From: Mesorhizobium sp.
GTDB lineage: Bacteria; Pseudomonadota; Alphaproteobacteria; Rhizobiales; Rhizobiaceae
DNA: 64,000 nt
Assembly (NCBI RefSeq): GCF_024710845.1
Contig: NZ_JANJTZ010000042.1
Location: 62,001-126,000, forward strand
Reading direction: 5' to 3'
The notes under the pieces are model-generated. The model was not told where the DNA came from and did not search any database. It saw only the letters and a list, made by a program, of their open reading frames with translations. Within the stretch, counting starts at the first letter, position 1; each line of letters starts with the position of its first letter. The position numbers and the translations under genes were made by a program. Positions 28,409 through 36,134 of the stretch are shown here, in pieces.

Positions 28409-29605
28409 ATGAGCGCGCTGTTTTCGCAAGGCCGGCTGGGCGGTCTCGACTTCGACAATCGCATCGTCGTGTCGCCGATGTGCCAGTACAGCGGCGTCGG
28501 CGGCGTGGCGCAGCCATGGCACCTCATCCACATCGGCAATCTGATGATGTCGGGCGCCGGCCTCGTTATCATGGAGGCGACCTCGGTCGAGGCGGCCGGT
28601 CTCGGCACCCATGGCTGCCTCGGCCTCTACACCGACGCGCAGGAAGAGGCGCTGTCGCGGCTGGTCGCGGAGGCGCGGAAACTGTCCTCGGCGAAACTCG
28701 GCCTGCAGTTGACCCATACCGGCCGCAAGGCCGCAACGCGGACCATTCCCGAGCGCTGGCGCGGCGAGCCCTTGCCGCCGGAGGAAGGCGCGTGGAAGCC
28801 CGTCGCACCCTCCCCGATCGCCTATGACGAAGGCTGGCAGGAGCCGGAGGAACTCACCGAGGACGGAATCTGGCGGATCGTCCGGGCGTTCGCCGATGCG
28901 GCCGTGCGGGCTGACCGCGCGGGGTTCGACCTGATCGAGATCCACGGCGCGCACGGCTATCTGATCCACTCATTCCTGTCGCCGATCACCAACCGGCGCA
29001 CCGATGGCTGGGGCGGATCGACGGCAAGGCGCAACCGTTTCGCGATCGAGATCGTCCGCGCGGTGCGGGCGGTCTGGCCGCGCGACAAGGCGCTGGGCTT
29101 CCGGATGAACAGTACAGACTGGACGGCGGAAGGTTCGACGCTCGACGACGCGGTCGATCTTGCGAATTCGCTGGAAGCGGAAGGGCTCGACTATGTCGTG
29201 ATGTCGTCCGGCAACATCAGGCCGGGCATCGCGATCCCGCCGGCGATGCCGGGGCACCAGGTGCCCTTCGCCGCGGCGATCAAGAAGGGAACCGGCCTTG
29301 CCGCGATGGCGGTCGGCATGATCGCGCAGCCCGAACAGGCAGACGCGATCGTCGCGTCCGGCGATGCCGACTTTGTCGCGCTGGCGCGGCCGATGCTCGA
29401 CAATCCGCGCTGGGGCCTGCATGCGGCGGCGGCCCTTGGCGAAGATATCCGCTACCCGCCGCAATATATACGCGCCCGGCCGAACAACTGGCTCGGCTTC
29501 GGCTTCGTCCATCCCGACGCGAAGCCGCCGGCGACGACGCTGCAGCTCGACCGGCCGAAGAGCGTATCGTCCTGGGACCGCCCCGCGGCGCCGAAAGCCT
29601 CCTGA
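28409..29605 (+). CDS. NADH:flavin oxidoreductase, old yellow enzyme (YqjM-like)
   Basis: The 398-residue FMN-dependent TIM-barrel protein has the YqjM-type signature SPMCQYS with Cys25 and Tyr27, the substrate-binding pair in IHGAHGYLIHSFLSP, NRRTDGWGGS and the phosphate-binding end FVALARPML. Such enzymes reduce the C=C bond of alpha,beta-unsaturated ketones and aldehydes. In a terpene-like pathway this would saturate an enone before ring oxygenation. A GGAGG lies upstream of the ATG. It is the only plus-strand enzyme gene of module A. Confidence 0.92.
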   Translation: MSALFSQGRLGGLDFDNRIVVSPMCQYSGVGGVAQPWHLIHIGNLMMSGAGLVIMEATSVEAAGLGTHGCLGLYTDAQEEALSRLVAEARKLSSAKLGLQLTHTGRKAATRTIPERWRGEPLPPEEGAWKPVAPSPIAYDEGWQEPEELTEDGIWRIVRAFADAAVRADRAGFDLIEIHGAHGYLIHSFLSPITNRRTDGWGGSTARRNRFAIEIVRAVRAVWPRDKALGFRMNSTDWTAEGSTLDDAVDLANSLEAEGLDYVVMSSGNIRPGIAIPPAMPGHQVPFAAAIKKGTGLAAMAVGMIAQPEQADAIVASGDADFVALARPMLDNPRWGLHAAAALGEDIRYPPQYIRARPNNWLGFGFVHPDAKPPATTLQLDRPKSVSSWDRPAAPKAS

Positions 29606-29622
29606 TCGGCCGCGACTGACCG

Positions 29623-29883
29623 GTGAGCGGCGCGTTCATCGTCGCCGGCATCGACGCCATCCTCGGCCGCGGAAGCCTTGGGCCCGGCTACAGGTTCCCG
29701 ATCAAGAAGTTGAGGACCGACTTGGTCTGCCTTGTCGCCGCGCACGAGGCGGCCGCGGCGACGCTGCCGACCGAGGATCGCGACAACATCTTCTGGAACA
29801 CGGCCGAGCGCGTCTACCGTCCAGCCTGGAGGCCGGGCATCCGCCGACGCGAAACGCTGCCTATCGATCCCGCAGCAGCCTGA
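29623..29883 (+). pseudogene. Fragment resembling the C-terminus of an amidohydrolase
   Basis: An 86-codon frame begins with GTG 17 bases after the old-yellow-enzyme stop. Its second half, AATLPTEDRDNIFWNTAERVYRP, closely resembles the end of amidohydrolase_2-family TIM-barrel enzymes (usually ending LP...IFW.NA.R.Y). There is no metal-binding or barrel sequence before it, so it is most likely a truncated remnant. Its end overlaps the opposite-strand dehydrogenase gene by 23 bases. Whether the fragment is translated is unknown. Confidence 0.45.
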
Positions 29884-30736
29884 TCGCCTCCGGCACGAAG
29901 GCCTGGCCCTCGCCGCGTTCGACCAGTCCCTCCAGCGTCCCGGACACGCCTTGGGCGACCAGGTCCGCCGCGCCGAGATCCTCTGCGAGCTGGCGGTAGT
30001 AGGACAGGTCCTTCGCCGCATTGGCGATGGAGAAGCGCAACAGAGACGTGTCACCGCTGACGATGGCGGGCCTCAGCCGCTCCAGCGCGACGCCGCCGCC
30101 GCCGCCCTTGGCCAGGCATTCCACCAGCGCATCCATCGACACGCCGCCCCTGGCCGCGCAGGCGACGGCCTCGGCGATCAGCGTCATGGTTCCGAGCGAG
30201 ACGAAATTGTGCAGGAGCTTCAGCTGGTGTCCTGTCCCGACGCCGCCGGCCTCGAAGATGTTCTCGGCAAAGGCGGAGAGCAGCGGCCTGACCCTGGCGA
30301 CGACCGCAGGTTCGCCGCCTACCAGCAAGTTCAGCCTCCCCTCCTCCGCCTCCTTCGGCGTGCGGGTCATGGCGGCGTCGACGAAATGCGCGCCCTTTTC
30401 CGTAACCTTTGCCGCGAGCGACACGGTCGATGTCGGATTGGCCGTCGAGCAGTCGACCACCACCATGCCCGGCCGCAGCGCCTCCAGCACCCGTCCGCTG
30501 CCAAGCAGCACGTCCTCGACCTGGGGAGACCCGGTCACGCACAGGACGAGGATGTCGCTCGCACCTGTGAGTTCGGCCGCCGTGTCGCAGCCCTGCGCGC
30601 CGGCGCGGTTAAGATCGTCCGTCGGCTGGTTGCCGGGATGACGCAGATAGCCGAGGCTCCAGCCCTTCAGCGCGATGTTCTTGGCGATGCCGTGGCCCAT
30701 GAGGCCCACGCCGATCATGCCGACCCGTTCGTTCAT
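29861..30736 (-). CDS. NAD(P)-dependent oxidoreductase, 3-hydroxyisobutyrate dehydrogenase family (copy 1)
   Basis: The 291-residue beta-hydroxyacid dehydrogenase has an N-terminal Rossmann motif GMIGVGLMGHGIAKN at 6-20 and the catalytic lysine Lys173 in HQLKLLHNFVSLG. The substrate loop is unusual: instead of DAPVSGG it reads DAAMTRTPKEAEEG. The ATG at 30736 was chosen, with GGGAG eight bases upstream; a second ATG lies two codons earlier. It is divergent from a clear paralogue at 30993. Family members oxidise 3-hydroxy acids such as tartronate semialdehyde, 3-hydroxyisobutyrate or gamma-hydroxybutyrate. Confidence 0.88.
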   Translation of the reverse strand: MNERVGMIGVGLMGHGIAKNIALKGWSLGYLRHPGNQPTDDLNRAGAQGCDTAAELTGASDILVLCVTGSPQVEDVLLGSGRVLEALRPGMVVVDCSTANPTSTVSLAAKVTEKGAHFVDAAMTRTPKEAEEGRLNLLVGGEPAVVARVRPLLSAFAENIFEAGGVGTGHQLKLLHNFVSLGTMTLIAEAVACAARGGVSMDALVECLAKGGGGGVALERLRPAIVSGDTSLLRFSIANAAKDLSYYRQLAEDLGAADLVAQGVSGTLEGLVERGEGQAFVPEAIRLLRDR

Positions 30737-30992
30737 TCGCATGGCTCCCGTACCAGGCACCCCGTACGCCCAAGAGGATGCCGTGCGACCTATGCTGGGC
30801 AAGCCACGCCGAGGCAAGGCCCAGGCCGCGCGCCGAATGGGTACAGAAAGGAAAAGCGCTGCGGCTGCCGCATCGCGTTTTCGCCTGCGCGCGGCGCCGA
30901 GTTCGCCTATGGTCTGCGGAGGAAGCCGGTCGTCCGCCGTCCGGACGGCAGGCGCGTTCGGGGCAATTTTCCAGGCATAGGAGGATTCGGAC

Positions 30993-31940
30993 ATGGCGGA
31001 CACGGAGGAGACGGTCGGATTCATCGGTCTCGGGCTGATGGGACATGGCATGGCGAAGAACGTGGTGGAGAAAGGCTTTGCGCTCACTGCCTTCGCCCAT
31101 CGCAACCGCAAGCCGCTTGAGGATCTCGTCGGCCGGGGCGCTCGCGAGGCGGCCACAGCGCAGGAGGTCGCGGAGCGTTCCTCGGTGGTCGTCCTGTGCG
31201 TGACCGGCTCGCGCGAGGTCGAGACGATCGTGCGCGGCGAAAAAGGGCTCGCGAACGGGCTCAAGCCGGGGTCGGTCGTCATCGACTGCTCGACTTCCGA
31301 TCCGAACTCCACCATCGCGCTGGCCGAGTTCCTGGCGGACCGCGGGGTCGATTACGTCGATGCGCCGCTGTCGCGCACGCCGAAGGAAGCGTGGGAGGGA
31401 ACGCTCGACACGATGGTCGGCGCCGAGCCCGCCGTGTTCGCCCGGGTCCGGCCGGTTATTGCGACTTGGGCGGCGAAGATCGTCCATGTCGGCGGCATCG
31501 GCGACGGGCACAGGATGAAGCTCCTGAACAATTTCGTCTCCCTCGGCTACGCCGCCATCTATGCCGAGGCGCTGGTGCTGGCGGAAAAGGTCGGCATTTC
31601 GCCGCAGCGCTTCGACGCGGTGATCCGCGGCGGCCGCATGGACTGCGGCTTCTACCAGACCTTCATGGGCTACACGATCGACGGCAACCGCGAGGCGCAC
31701 CGCTTTACGCTGAGCAATGCCCTGAAGGACCTGACTTACCTGGAATCGATGGCTGATGCTGCGCGTGTCGCCAACCCGCTCGGCAACGCGACCAAGAACG
31801 CGTTCGCCATGGCGGTCTCCGGCGGCGGCGGGCCGGAGGACTATGTCCCCCATCTCGTCGACCATGTCGCGCGCCTCAACGGCGCCGGCCCCGACGGACT
31901 GCCGGGCAAGGGCGGCAAGTCCGGCTCGGGAGGCCGATGA
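30993..31940 (+). CDS. NAD(P)-dependent oxidoreductase, 3-hydroxyisobutyrate dehydrogenase family (copy 2)
   Basis: The 315-residue paralogue of the divergent neighbour has GFIGLGLMGHGMAKN at 9-23 and the catalytic lysine Lys176 in HRMKLLNNFVSLG. It shares the loop DAPLSRTPKEAWEG, again RTPKEA in place of the usual Gly-rich substrate loop. The C-terminus has a Gly/Lys-rich extension absent from copy 1. The start follows AGGAGGATTCGGAC. The two genes are separated by 256 bases of non-coding DNA with no recognised operator. Confidence 0.88.
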   Translation: MADTEETVGFIGLGLMGHGMAKNVVEKGFALTAFAHRNRKPLEDLVGRGAREAATAQEVAERSSVVVLCVTGSREVETIVRGEKGLANGLKPGSVVIDCSTSDPNSTIALAEFLADRGVDYVDAPLSRTPKEAWEGTLDTMVGAEPAVFARVRPVIATWAAKIVHVGGIGDGHRMKLLNNFVSLGYAAIYAEALVLAEKVGISPQRFDAVIRGGRMDCGFYQTFMGYTIDGNREAHRFTLSNALKDLTYLESMADAARVANPLGNATKNAFAMAVSGGGGPEDYVPHLVDHVARLNGAGPDGLPGKGGKSGSGGR

Positions 31941-31983
31941 GACGAGCTCTGCGATAGCCGCCGACCGATGCGCTTAAGGCCAG

Positions 31984-32853
31984 TCAGGCGGTTGGGCCTT
32001 TTCCAGCCGCGACGGCGCCGAGAGCTGCGAGCGCCGCCGCCGGCAGATCGAGTTCGGCGGCAGCGAGATTCTGGCGCAGGTGTTCAATGGACGAAGTGCC
32101 CGGAATGGGCAGAACGTTCGGGGCGCGGAAGAGGAGCCAGGCCAGCGCGACTTGCATTGGCGTCGCGCTCGGTTCCATCGCGACGTCGGACAGGGCGGAG
32201 GACTGGAGCGGGTTGAACCCGCCAAGGGGAAAGAACGGCACGTAGGCTATTCCCCTCGCCGCAAGGTCGTCGATCAGATCATCGTCCTGGCGATGCGCGA
32301 GGTTGTAGCGATTCTGGACGCAGACGATCGGGCACATCGATATCCCCTCGGCAATCTGCGCGGGTGTGACGTTGCTGAGGCCGATGTGCCTGATCAGTCC
32401 CTGCTGCCGAAGCTCCGCCAGCACGCCGAGCGGCGCTTCTATCGAGCCTTCCGCCGGGCCGTGCGGGGCGAACATGATGCGGAGATAGACCACATCCAGC
32501 GTGTCGAGGCCGAGGTTTTTCAGATTGTCATGCACTGCCCGAATGAGGTCGTCGCGCGAGAGAGCCGCGTCCCATGAACCGCCCTCTCCGCGTCGGGCGC
32601 CGACCTTGGTGGCGATGACAAGGTCATCCGGATAGGGGTGCAACGCCTCGCATATCAGCCGGTTGGTGATGTGCGGCCCGTAGAAGTCGCTGGTATCGAT
32701 ATGATTCACCCCGCCTGCGACGGCCTCGCGCAACACAGTCAGCGCAGCCTCGCGGTCTCTGGGTGGCCCGAACGCTCCGGGGCCGGCAAGTTGCATCGCG
32801 CCATAGCCGATGCGCCTGACCTTGAGGTCGCCCAGATTGAATGTGTCGGTCAT
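31984..32853 (-). CDS. Aldo/keto reductase (PdxI/YdbC-like)
   Basis: The 289-residue NADPH-dependent aldo/keto reductase has the catalytic Asp and Tyr in HIDTSDFYGPH and the Lys in LVIATKVGAR. The segment LDVVYLRIMFAPHGPAEGS, with Met where classical members have the catalytic His, resembles the E. coli YdbC/PdxI subfamily (LRRMGxPH). So do IVCVQNRYNLAHRQDDDLIDDLAARGIAYVPFFPLGGF and IPGTSSIEHLRQNLAA. Those enzymes reduce pyridoxal, but the true substrate here is unknown. The ATG at 32853 was chosen over a longer frame. It is divergent from a TetR gene only 71 bases away. Confidence 0.88.
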   Translation of the reverse strand: MTDTFNLGDLKVRRIGYGAMQLAGPGAFGPPRDREAALTVLREAVAGGVNHIDTSDFYGPHITNRLICEALHPYPDDLVIATKVGARRGEGGSWDAALSRDDLIRAVHDNLKNLGLDTLDVVYLRIMFAPHGPAEGSIEAPLGVLAELRQQGLIRHIGLSNVTPAQIAEGISMCPIVCVQNRYNLAHRQDDDLIDDLAARGIAYVPFFPLGGFNPLQSSALSDVAMEPSATPMQVALAWLLFRAPNVLPIPGTSSIEHLRQNLAAAELDLPAAALAALGAVAAGKGPTA

Positions 32854-32901
32854 CAGCCAGATCCTTGCCTCAAATCTCTCCGGCGAGTATGTGAGGGATC
32901 G

Positions 32902-32914
32902 TTCAGTTTCTGAA
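32902..32914. promoter_or_regulatory. Candidate TetR operator, TTCAG-N3-CTGAA
   Basis: The perfect inverted repeat TTCAGTTTCTGAA lies in the 71-base divergent gap between the aldo/keto reductase and the TetR gene, ten bases before the tetR start. The position suits autoregulation and control of the reductase. Confidence 0.55.
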
Positions 32915-32924
32915 TTCGCATTCC

Positions 32925-33590
32925 ATGAGCACGGTCGCAGCCCTATTGACGCCAAGGAAATCCCCGGTTCAGGCGCGCTCCGCGGTGACCGTAGGGGCGC
33001 TCCACACGGCCGCCATTCAGGTTTTGGTCCGCGAAGGCTTGAGTCGCTGCACGACCACTCGCATTGCCGAACGCGCGGGCACGTCTATCGGCAGCCTCTA
33101 TCAGTACTATCCGAACCGGGATGCGCTGCTGGTAGCCGTTCTCGAGAGGCACCTGACGGGCATCTCCACCGCCGTCGAGCAGGTTTGTCGGGAACAGCGG
33201 GGCAGACGGATAGATGTCATGGCCGCTGCGCTAGTCCGTCGTTTTCTGGCTGCGAAATTGCGGGATCCTGAAGAGGCGAAGGCGCTCTATGCGGTTGCGG
33301 AGGAGCGCGGCGGCGTGCTGCTCGCCGCCCGCATGCGCGAGCGCACGGTCGCGGCCGTCGCAGCCATGCTGGGGAGCGCGTCCGACGCCCGATTCGACGA
33401 TGTTTGCCTGGTCGCCACGATGGCGCTCGGCGCCATGTTCGGGCCGACCCAGACGATGCTCAGAGGAGCCGCACCGTCTGAATCCGGCGCGTGTTTCGAA
33501 AGGGAGCTGGTTCTGCTCGTGACGGCATATTGGCGGGCATATCAGTCGGCACCTGACCGCGTCGGCGACACGCCAACCGGCACCGCCTGA
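32925..33590 (+). CDS. TetR/AcrR-family transcriptional regulator
   Basis: The 221-residue repressor has an N-terminal helix-turn-helix (about 20-75) reading ALHTAAIQVLVREGLSRCTTTRIAERAGTSIGSLYQYYPNRDALL, the typical TetR DNA-binding domain. A variable helical ligand-binding domain (about 80-210) follows. It is divergent from the aldo/keto reductase and probably controls it. The N-terminal extension of about 18 residues (LLTPRKSPVQARS) is basic. No ligand can be inferred. Confidence 0.9.
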   Translation: MSTVAALLTPRKSPVQARSAVTVGALHTAAIQVLVREGLSRCTTTRIAERAGTSIGSLYQYYPNRDALLVAVLERHLTGISTAVEQVCREQRGRRIDVMAAALVRRFLAAKLRDPEEAKALYAVAEERGGVLLAARMRERTVAAVAAMLGSASDARFDDVCLVATMALGAMFGPTQTMLRGAAPSESGACFERELVLLVTAYWRAYQSAPDRVGDTPTGTA

Positions 33591-34450
33591 AGACTTGGCG
33601 TCGGATGGGTGGACTGGACGAAAGGGGTGGCTGGCGGGCCATGAACGTAGGAAATGGGCACTTCAGTTTCACTATTCCCCTCTGAGGCCGCTGGCACTCG
33701 CAGAAACCACAATCCTATTCGGACGGGTTTGTTGACGAAGTCCCGTCCGCCGGGATCTTCGAGTAGATATCTTCAACGTGGCGGACTGACGACGACGTCC
33801 ACATTTCCGCATACGGACGGCAGCTTTGCGCCCAATTGTCGCCATTCAGATTGCCGCTGGCGGATCCCGCAAGCTGCCATTCGTTCATATCGCGAAGGCA
33901 TCAGTGAACAGCTGGCATCAGAACTTTGGATACGGGCCAATCCGGCTCCAATATAATATCGGCTGGTCTTCCGTTACGGTGCCGACAAGAACCACCCCAG
34001 CCTTGAGGCGAGGTAATTCTGAGGACGCAATGGACGTTGAAGGTCAGCAAGTTATCAATCGCGAATTCTTGCGGGATCAAATCGGCGACGCCGATCTTCC
34101 CCGGGCATGCAGTGCTGATCGCAACATCGGCAAGTCCACCGGGTTCGAGGCGATCGATCTTGTGCTTGGACCGGATAGGCTCAATCCGCGACCGTCAGTC
34201 GGTGAACACGATTTCCAGCTCGGCAAATATCTCTCCACCAAGCCTTCCGCTATAGACGGTACCGATACGCCTGGTTGGTATGGCCGGAACCCCGCGTTGC
34301 TGTACGTCGGGAGAGCAAAACGCTTGATGACGGTTAGGTCCCATGCTTCAGCAAATTGTGCACGGCGCGAGTGAGGTATGAGCACGACGCAACATCCGCC
34401 TGAAGCCCTCCTAAAGGGACACCTCCGCCTCTATCTTTATACCCGGTAGA
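33591..34450. other. Long non-coding gap, probable module boundary
   Basis: About 860 bases lie between the TetR gene and the module B promoter. Frames on both strands are short, interrupted and give no recognisable domain. The longest plus-strand frame (33826-34374) lacks a ribosome-binding site. A minus-strand stretch around 34030-34340 looks protein-like (ADVAISTACPGKIGVADLIP) but carries internal stops, so it may be a decayed gene. No repeat, tRNA or transposase was seen. Confidence 0.4.
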
Positions 34451-34492
34451 AACCAACTGGTTAGTTGACAGCTGCCGTTGGAGTGATACTTT
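34451..34492 (+). promoter_or_regulatory. Module B operator plus promoter in front of the GMC oxidoreductase
   Basis: The palindrome AACCAACTGGTTAGTT is at 34451-34466. Its last two bases form the start of a -35 box TTGACA (34465-34470), followed after 16 bases by TACTTT as -10. A repressor bound here would block the promoter. The GMC start codon is 61 bases downstream of the palindrome. Related sites are at 44056, 44877, 46087 and 53041. Confidence 0.75.
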
Positions 34493-34527
34493 GACTGAAT
34501 TAGTGGGCGCCAGGAAAAGTCGGGAAA

Positions 34528-36123
34528 ATGAGCAGCAGCGGGTATGATGTGATTATCGTCGGTGCAGGAGCAGCGGGTTGCGTCCTGGCCAACCGATTGA
34601 GCGCAGATCCTGCTTGCCGGGTATTGCTTATGGAGGCTGGTCCGGCGGACATGCCGCTCGGTGCAAGGATGCCGGGCGCCTGGATAAGTCTGATCGATAC
34701 CGAATACGACTGGAAGTATCACACGGTGCCGCAGGCCCGCTGTTTCGGGCGCCGAATCGCCTGGCCACGCGGCAGGCTGCTCGGTGGATCAGGCTCGACC
34801 AACGCACTTGTTTATATGCGCGGCGCGCGCTCCGACTACGACCGTTGGCGCGATAGGGGCAACGCCGGCTGGGGCTGGAGCGACGTGCTGCCCTGGTTTC
34901 GCAAGTCAGAAGCTAATCCGCGCCTCGCCGGTTCGCCTATGCATGGCGACAGCGGCGAGCTTCCGGTCGTCGACGTGCCGAGCCACGATTCAGCGGAAAA
35001 GCTGTGGGTCGAGGCAGCCCGGGAATACGGGCTGCCGTTCAACGACGACTTCAATAGCGGCGACCAGTATGGCTGTGGCTTCTTCCAAGTCTTCATGAAG
35101 GATGGCGAGCGCTGCGGCCCGGCGACGGCCTTCCTCGATCCGGCGCTGTCGCGGTCGAACCTGACGCTGATCACTTCGGCCATGGCCACGCGCATCCTGG
35201 TCGAGAGCGGCAAGGCACGGGGCGTCGAGTATTTGCACTTCGGCAGGTTGGAGACCGCCTATGCGGATGGCGACGTCGTGCTGGCAGGCGGCACGGTAAA
35301 CAGCGCGCATTTGCTTCTTCTGTCAGGCATCGGGCCTGCCGACGAGCTCAAGGCTGCCGGTGTCACTGCCGTGCATGATCTGAAGGGTGTCGGACGATCG
35401 ATGCAGGACCATTTGAACTGCGTCGTCACTTTCTCGACGCACGAGAAATTCGGCATCGGTGGCATCAGCGAGTCGGAATGGACGGACGCAGTCGGCGAGT
35501 GGAGCGACAAGCGTACCGGCGCTATGGCAAATCCGTGGTCGACAAGCGGCGGGCAGGCCAAGTCGCGCCCGGACCTTGTCGAGCCTGATCTGCAGATCTA
35601 CGGCATTGCGACGGCCCATCGTGATCATGCGCGCTACATGTCGATTGTGCCGGGCATTTCGATGTTCACCGTGCTGCAGCGGCCGAAGAGCGTCGGCGCG
35701 CTGACATTGCGTTCCGCCGATCCCCTGATGCATCCGGCCATCGACCCGAAATATCTGTCCGATCCGGAAGACAGCGACCTCACAACACTTATCGATGCGG
35801 TGAGACTGAGCCGCGGCATAGGTGGAACAAGGACCTTGGCCCATCTTGGCCTGCGCGAAACATCGCCATCTTCGGACGCTGTAAACCGCGAGGAAATCGC
35901 GACTTTTGTGCGTGCGCAATGCCAGTCGATCTACCACCCGACAAGCACATGCCGGATGGGAACGGACGAAGAATCGGTGGTCGATCCGGCGACACTGAAG
36001 GTGCATGGCCTGGAGGGACTGCGTATCTGTGATGCCTCCGTGTTCCCTGACGTGGTGGCGAGCAACATCATGGCGACCGTCATAATGATCGCCGAGCGCG
36101 GGGCGGATTTCATCCGGAATTGA
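34528..36123 (+). CDS. GMC-family FAD oxidoreductase (choline dehydrogenase-like)
   Basis: The 531-residue flavoprotein has the N-terminal FAD-binding motif VGAGAAGCVLANRL (residues 11-24), the GMC signature GRLLGGSGSTNALVYMRGA, and ends with the active-site region YHPTSTCRMGTDEESVVDPATLKVHGLEGLRICDAS then SNIMATVIMIAERGAD. The His of YHPTSTCRMG and the Asn of SNIMATV are the expected catalytic pair. It oxidises a primary or secondary alcohol group. It is the first gene of a four-gene operon with an amidase, an epimerase-like protein and a GNAT protein. Expression probably depends on the TetR regulator at 44.2 kb. Confidence 0.93.
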   Translation: MSSSGYDVIIVGAGAAGCVLANRLSADPACRVLLMEAGPADMPLGARMPGAWISLIDTEYDWKYHTVPQARCFGRRIAWPRGRLLGGSGSTNALVYMRGARSDYDRWRDRGNAGWGWSDVLPWFRKSEANPRLAGSPMHGDSGELPVVDVPSHDSAEKLWVEAAREYGLPFNDDFNSGDQYGCGFFQVFMKDGERCGPATAFLDPALSRSNLTLITSAMATRILVESGKARGVEYLHFGRLETAYADGDVVLAGGTVNSAHLLLLSGIGPADELKAAGVTAVHDLKGVGRSMQDHLNCVVTFSTHEKFGIGGISESEWTDAVGEWSDKRTGAMANPWSTSGGQAKSRPDLVEPDLQIYGIATAHRDHARYMSIVPGISMFTVLQRPKSVGALTLRSADPLMHPAIDPKYLSDPEDSDLTTLIDAVRLSRGIGGTRTLAHLGLRETSPSSDAVNREEIATFVRAQCQSIYHPTSTCRMGTDEESVVDPATLKVHGLEGLRICDASVFPDVVASNIMATVIMIAERGADFIRN

Positions 36124-36134
36124 ATGGGAGGACA

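Noticed and set aside
33826-34374. A 182-codon plus-strand frame before the GMC gene
   Set aside because: It has no ribosome-binding site, no recognisable domain, and is overlapped by equally unconvincing minus-strand frames.
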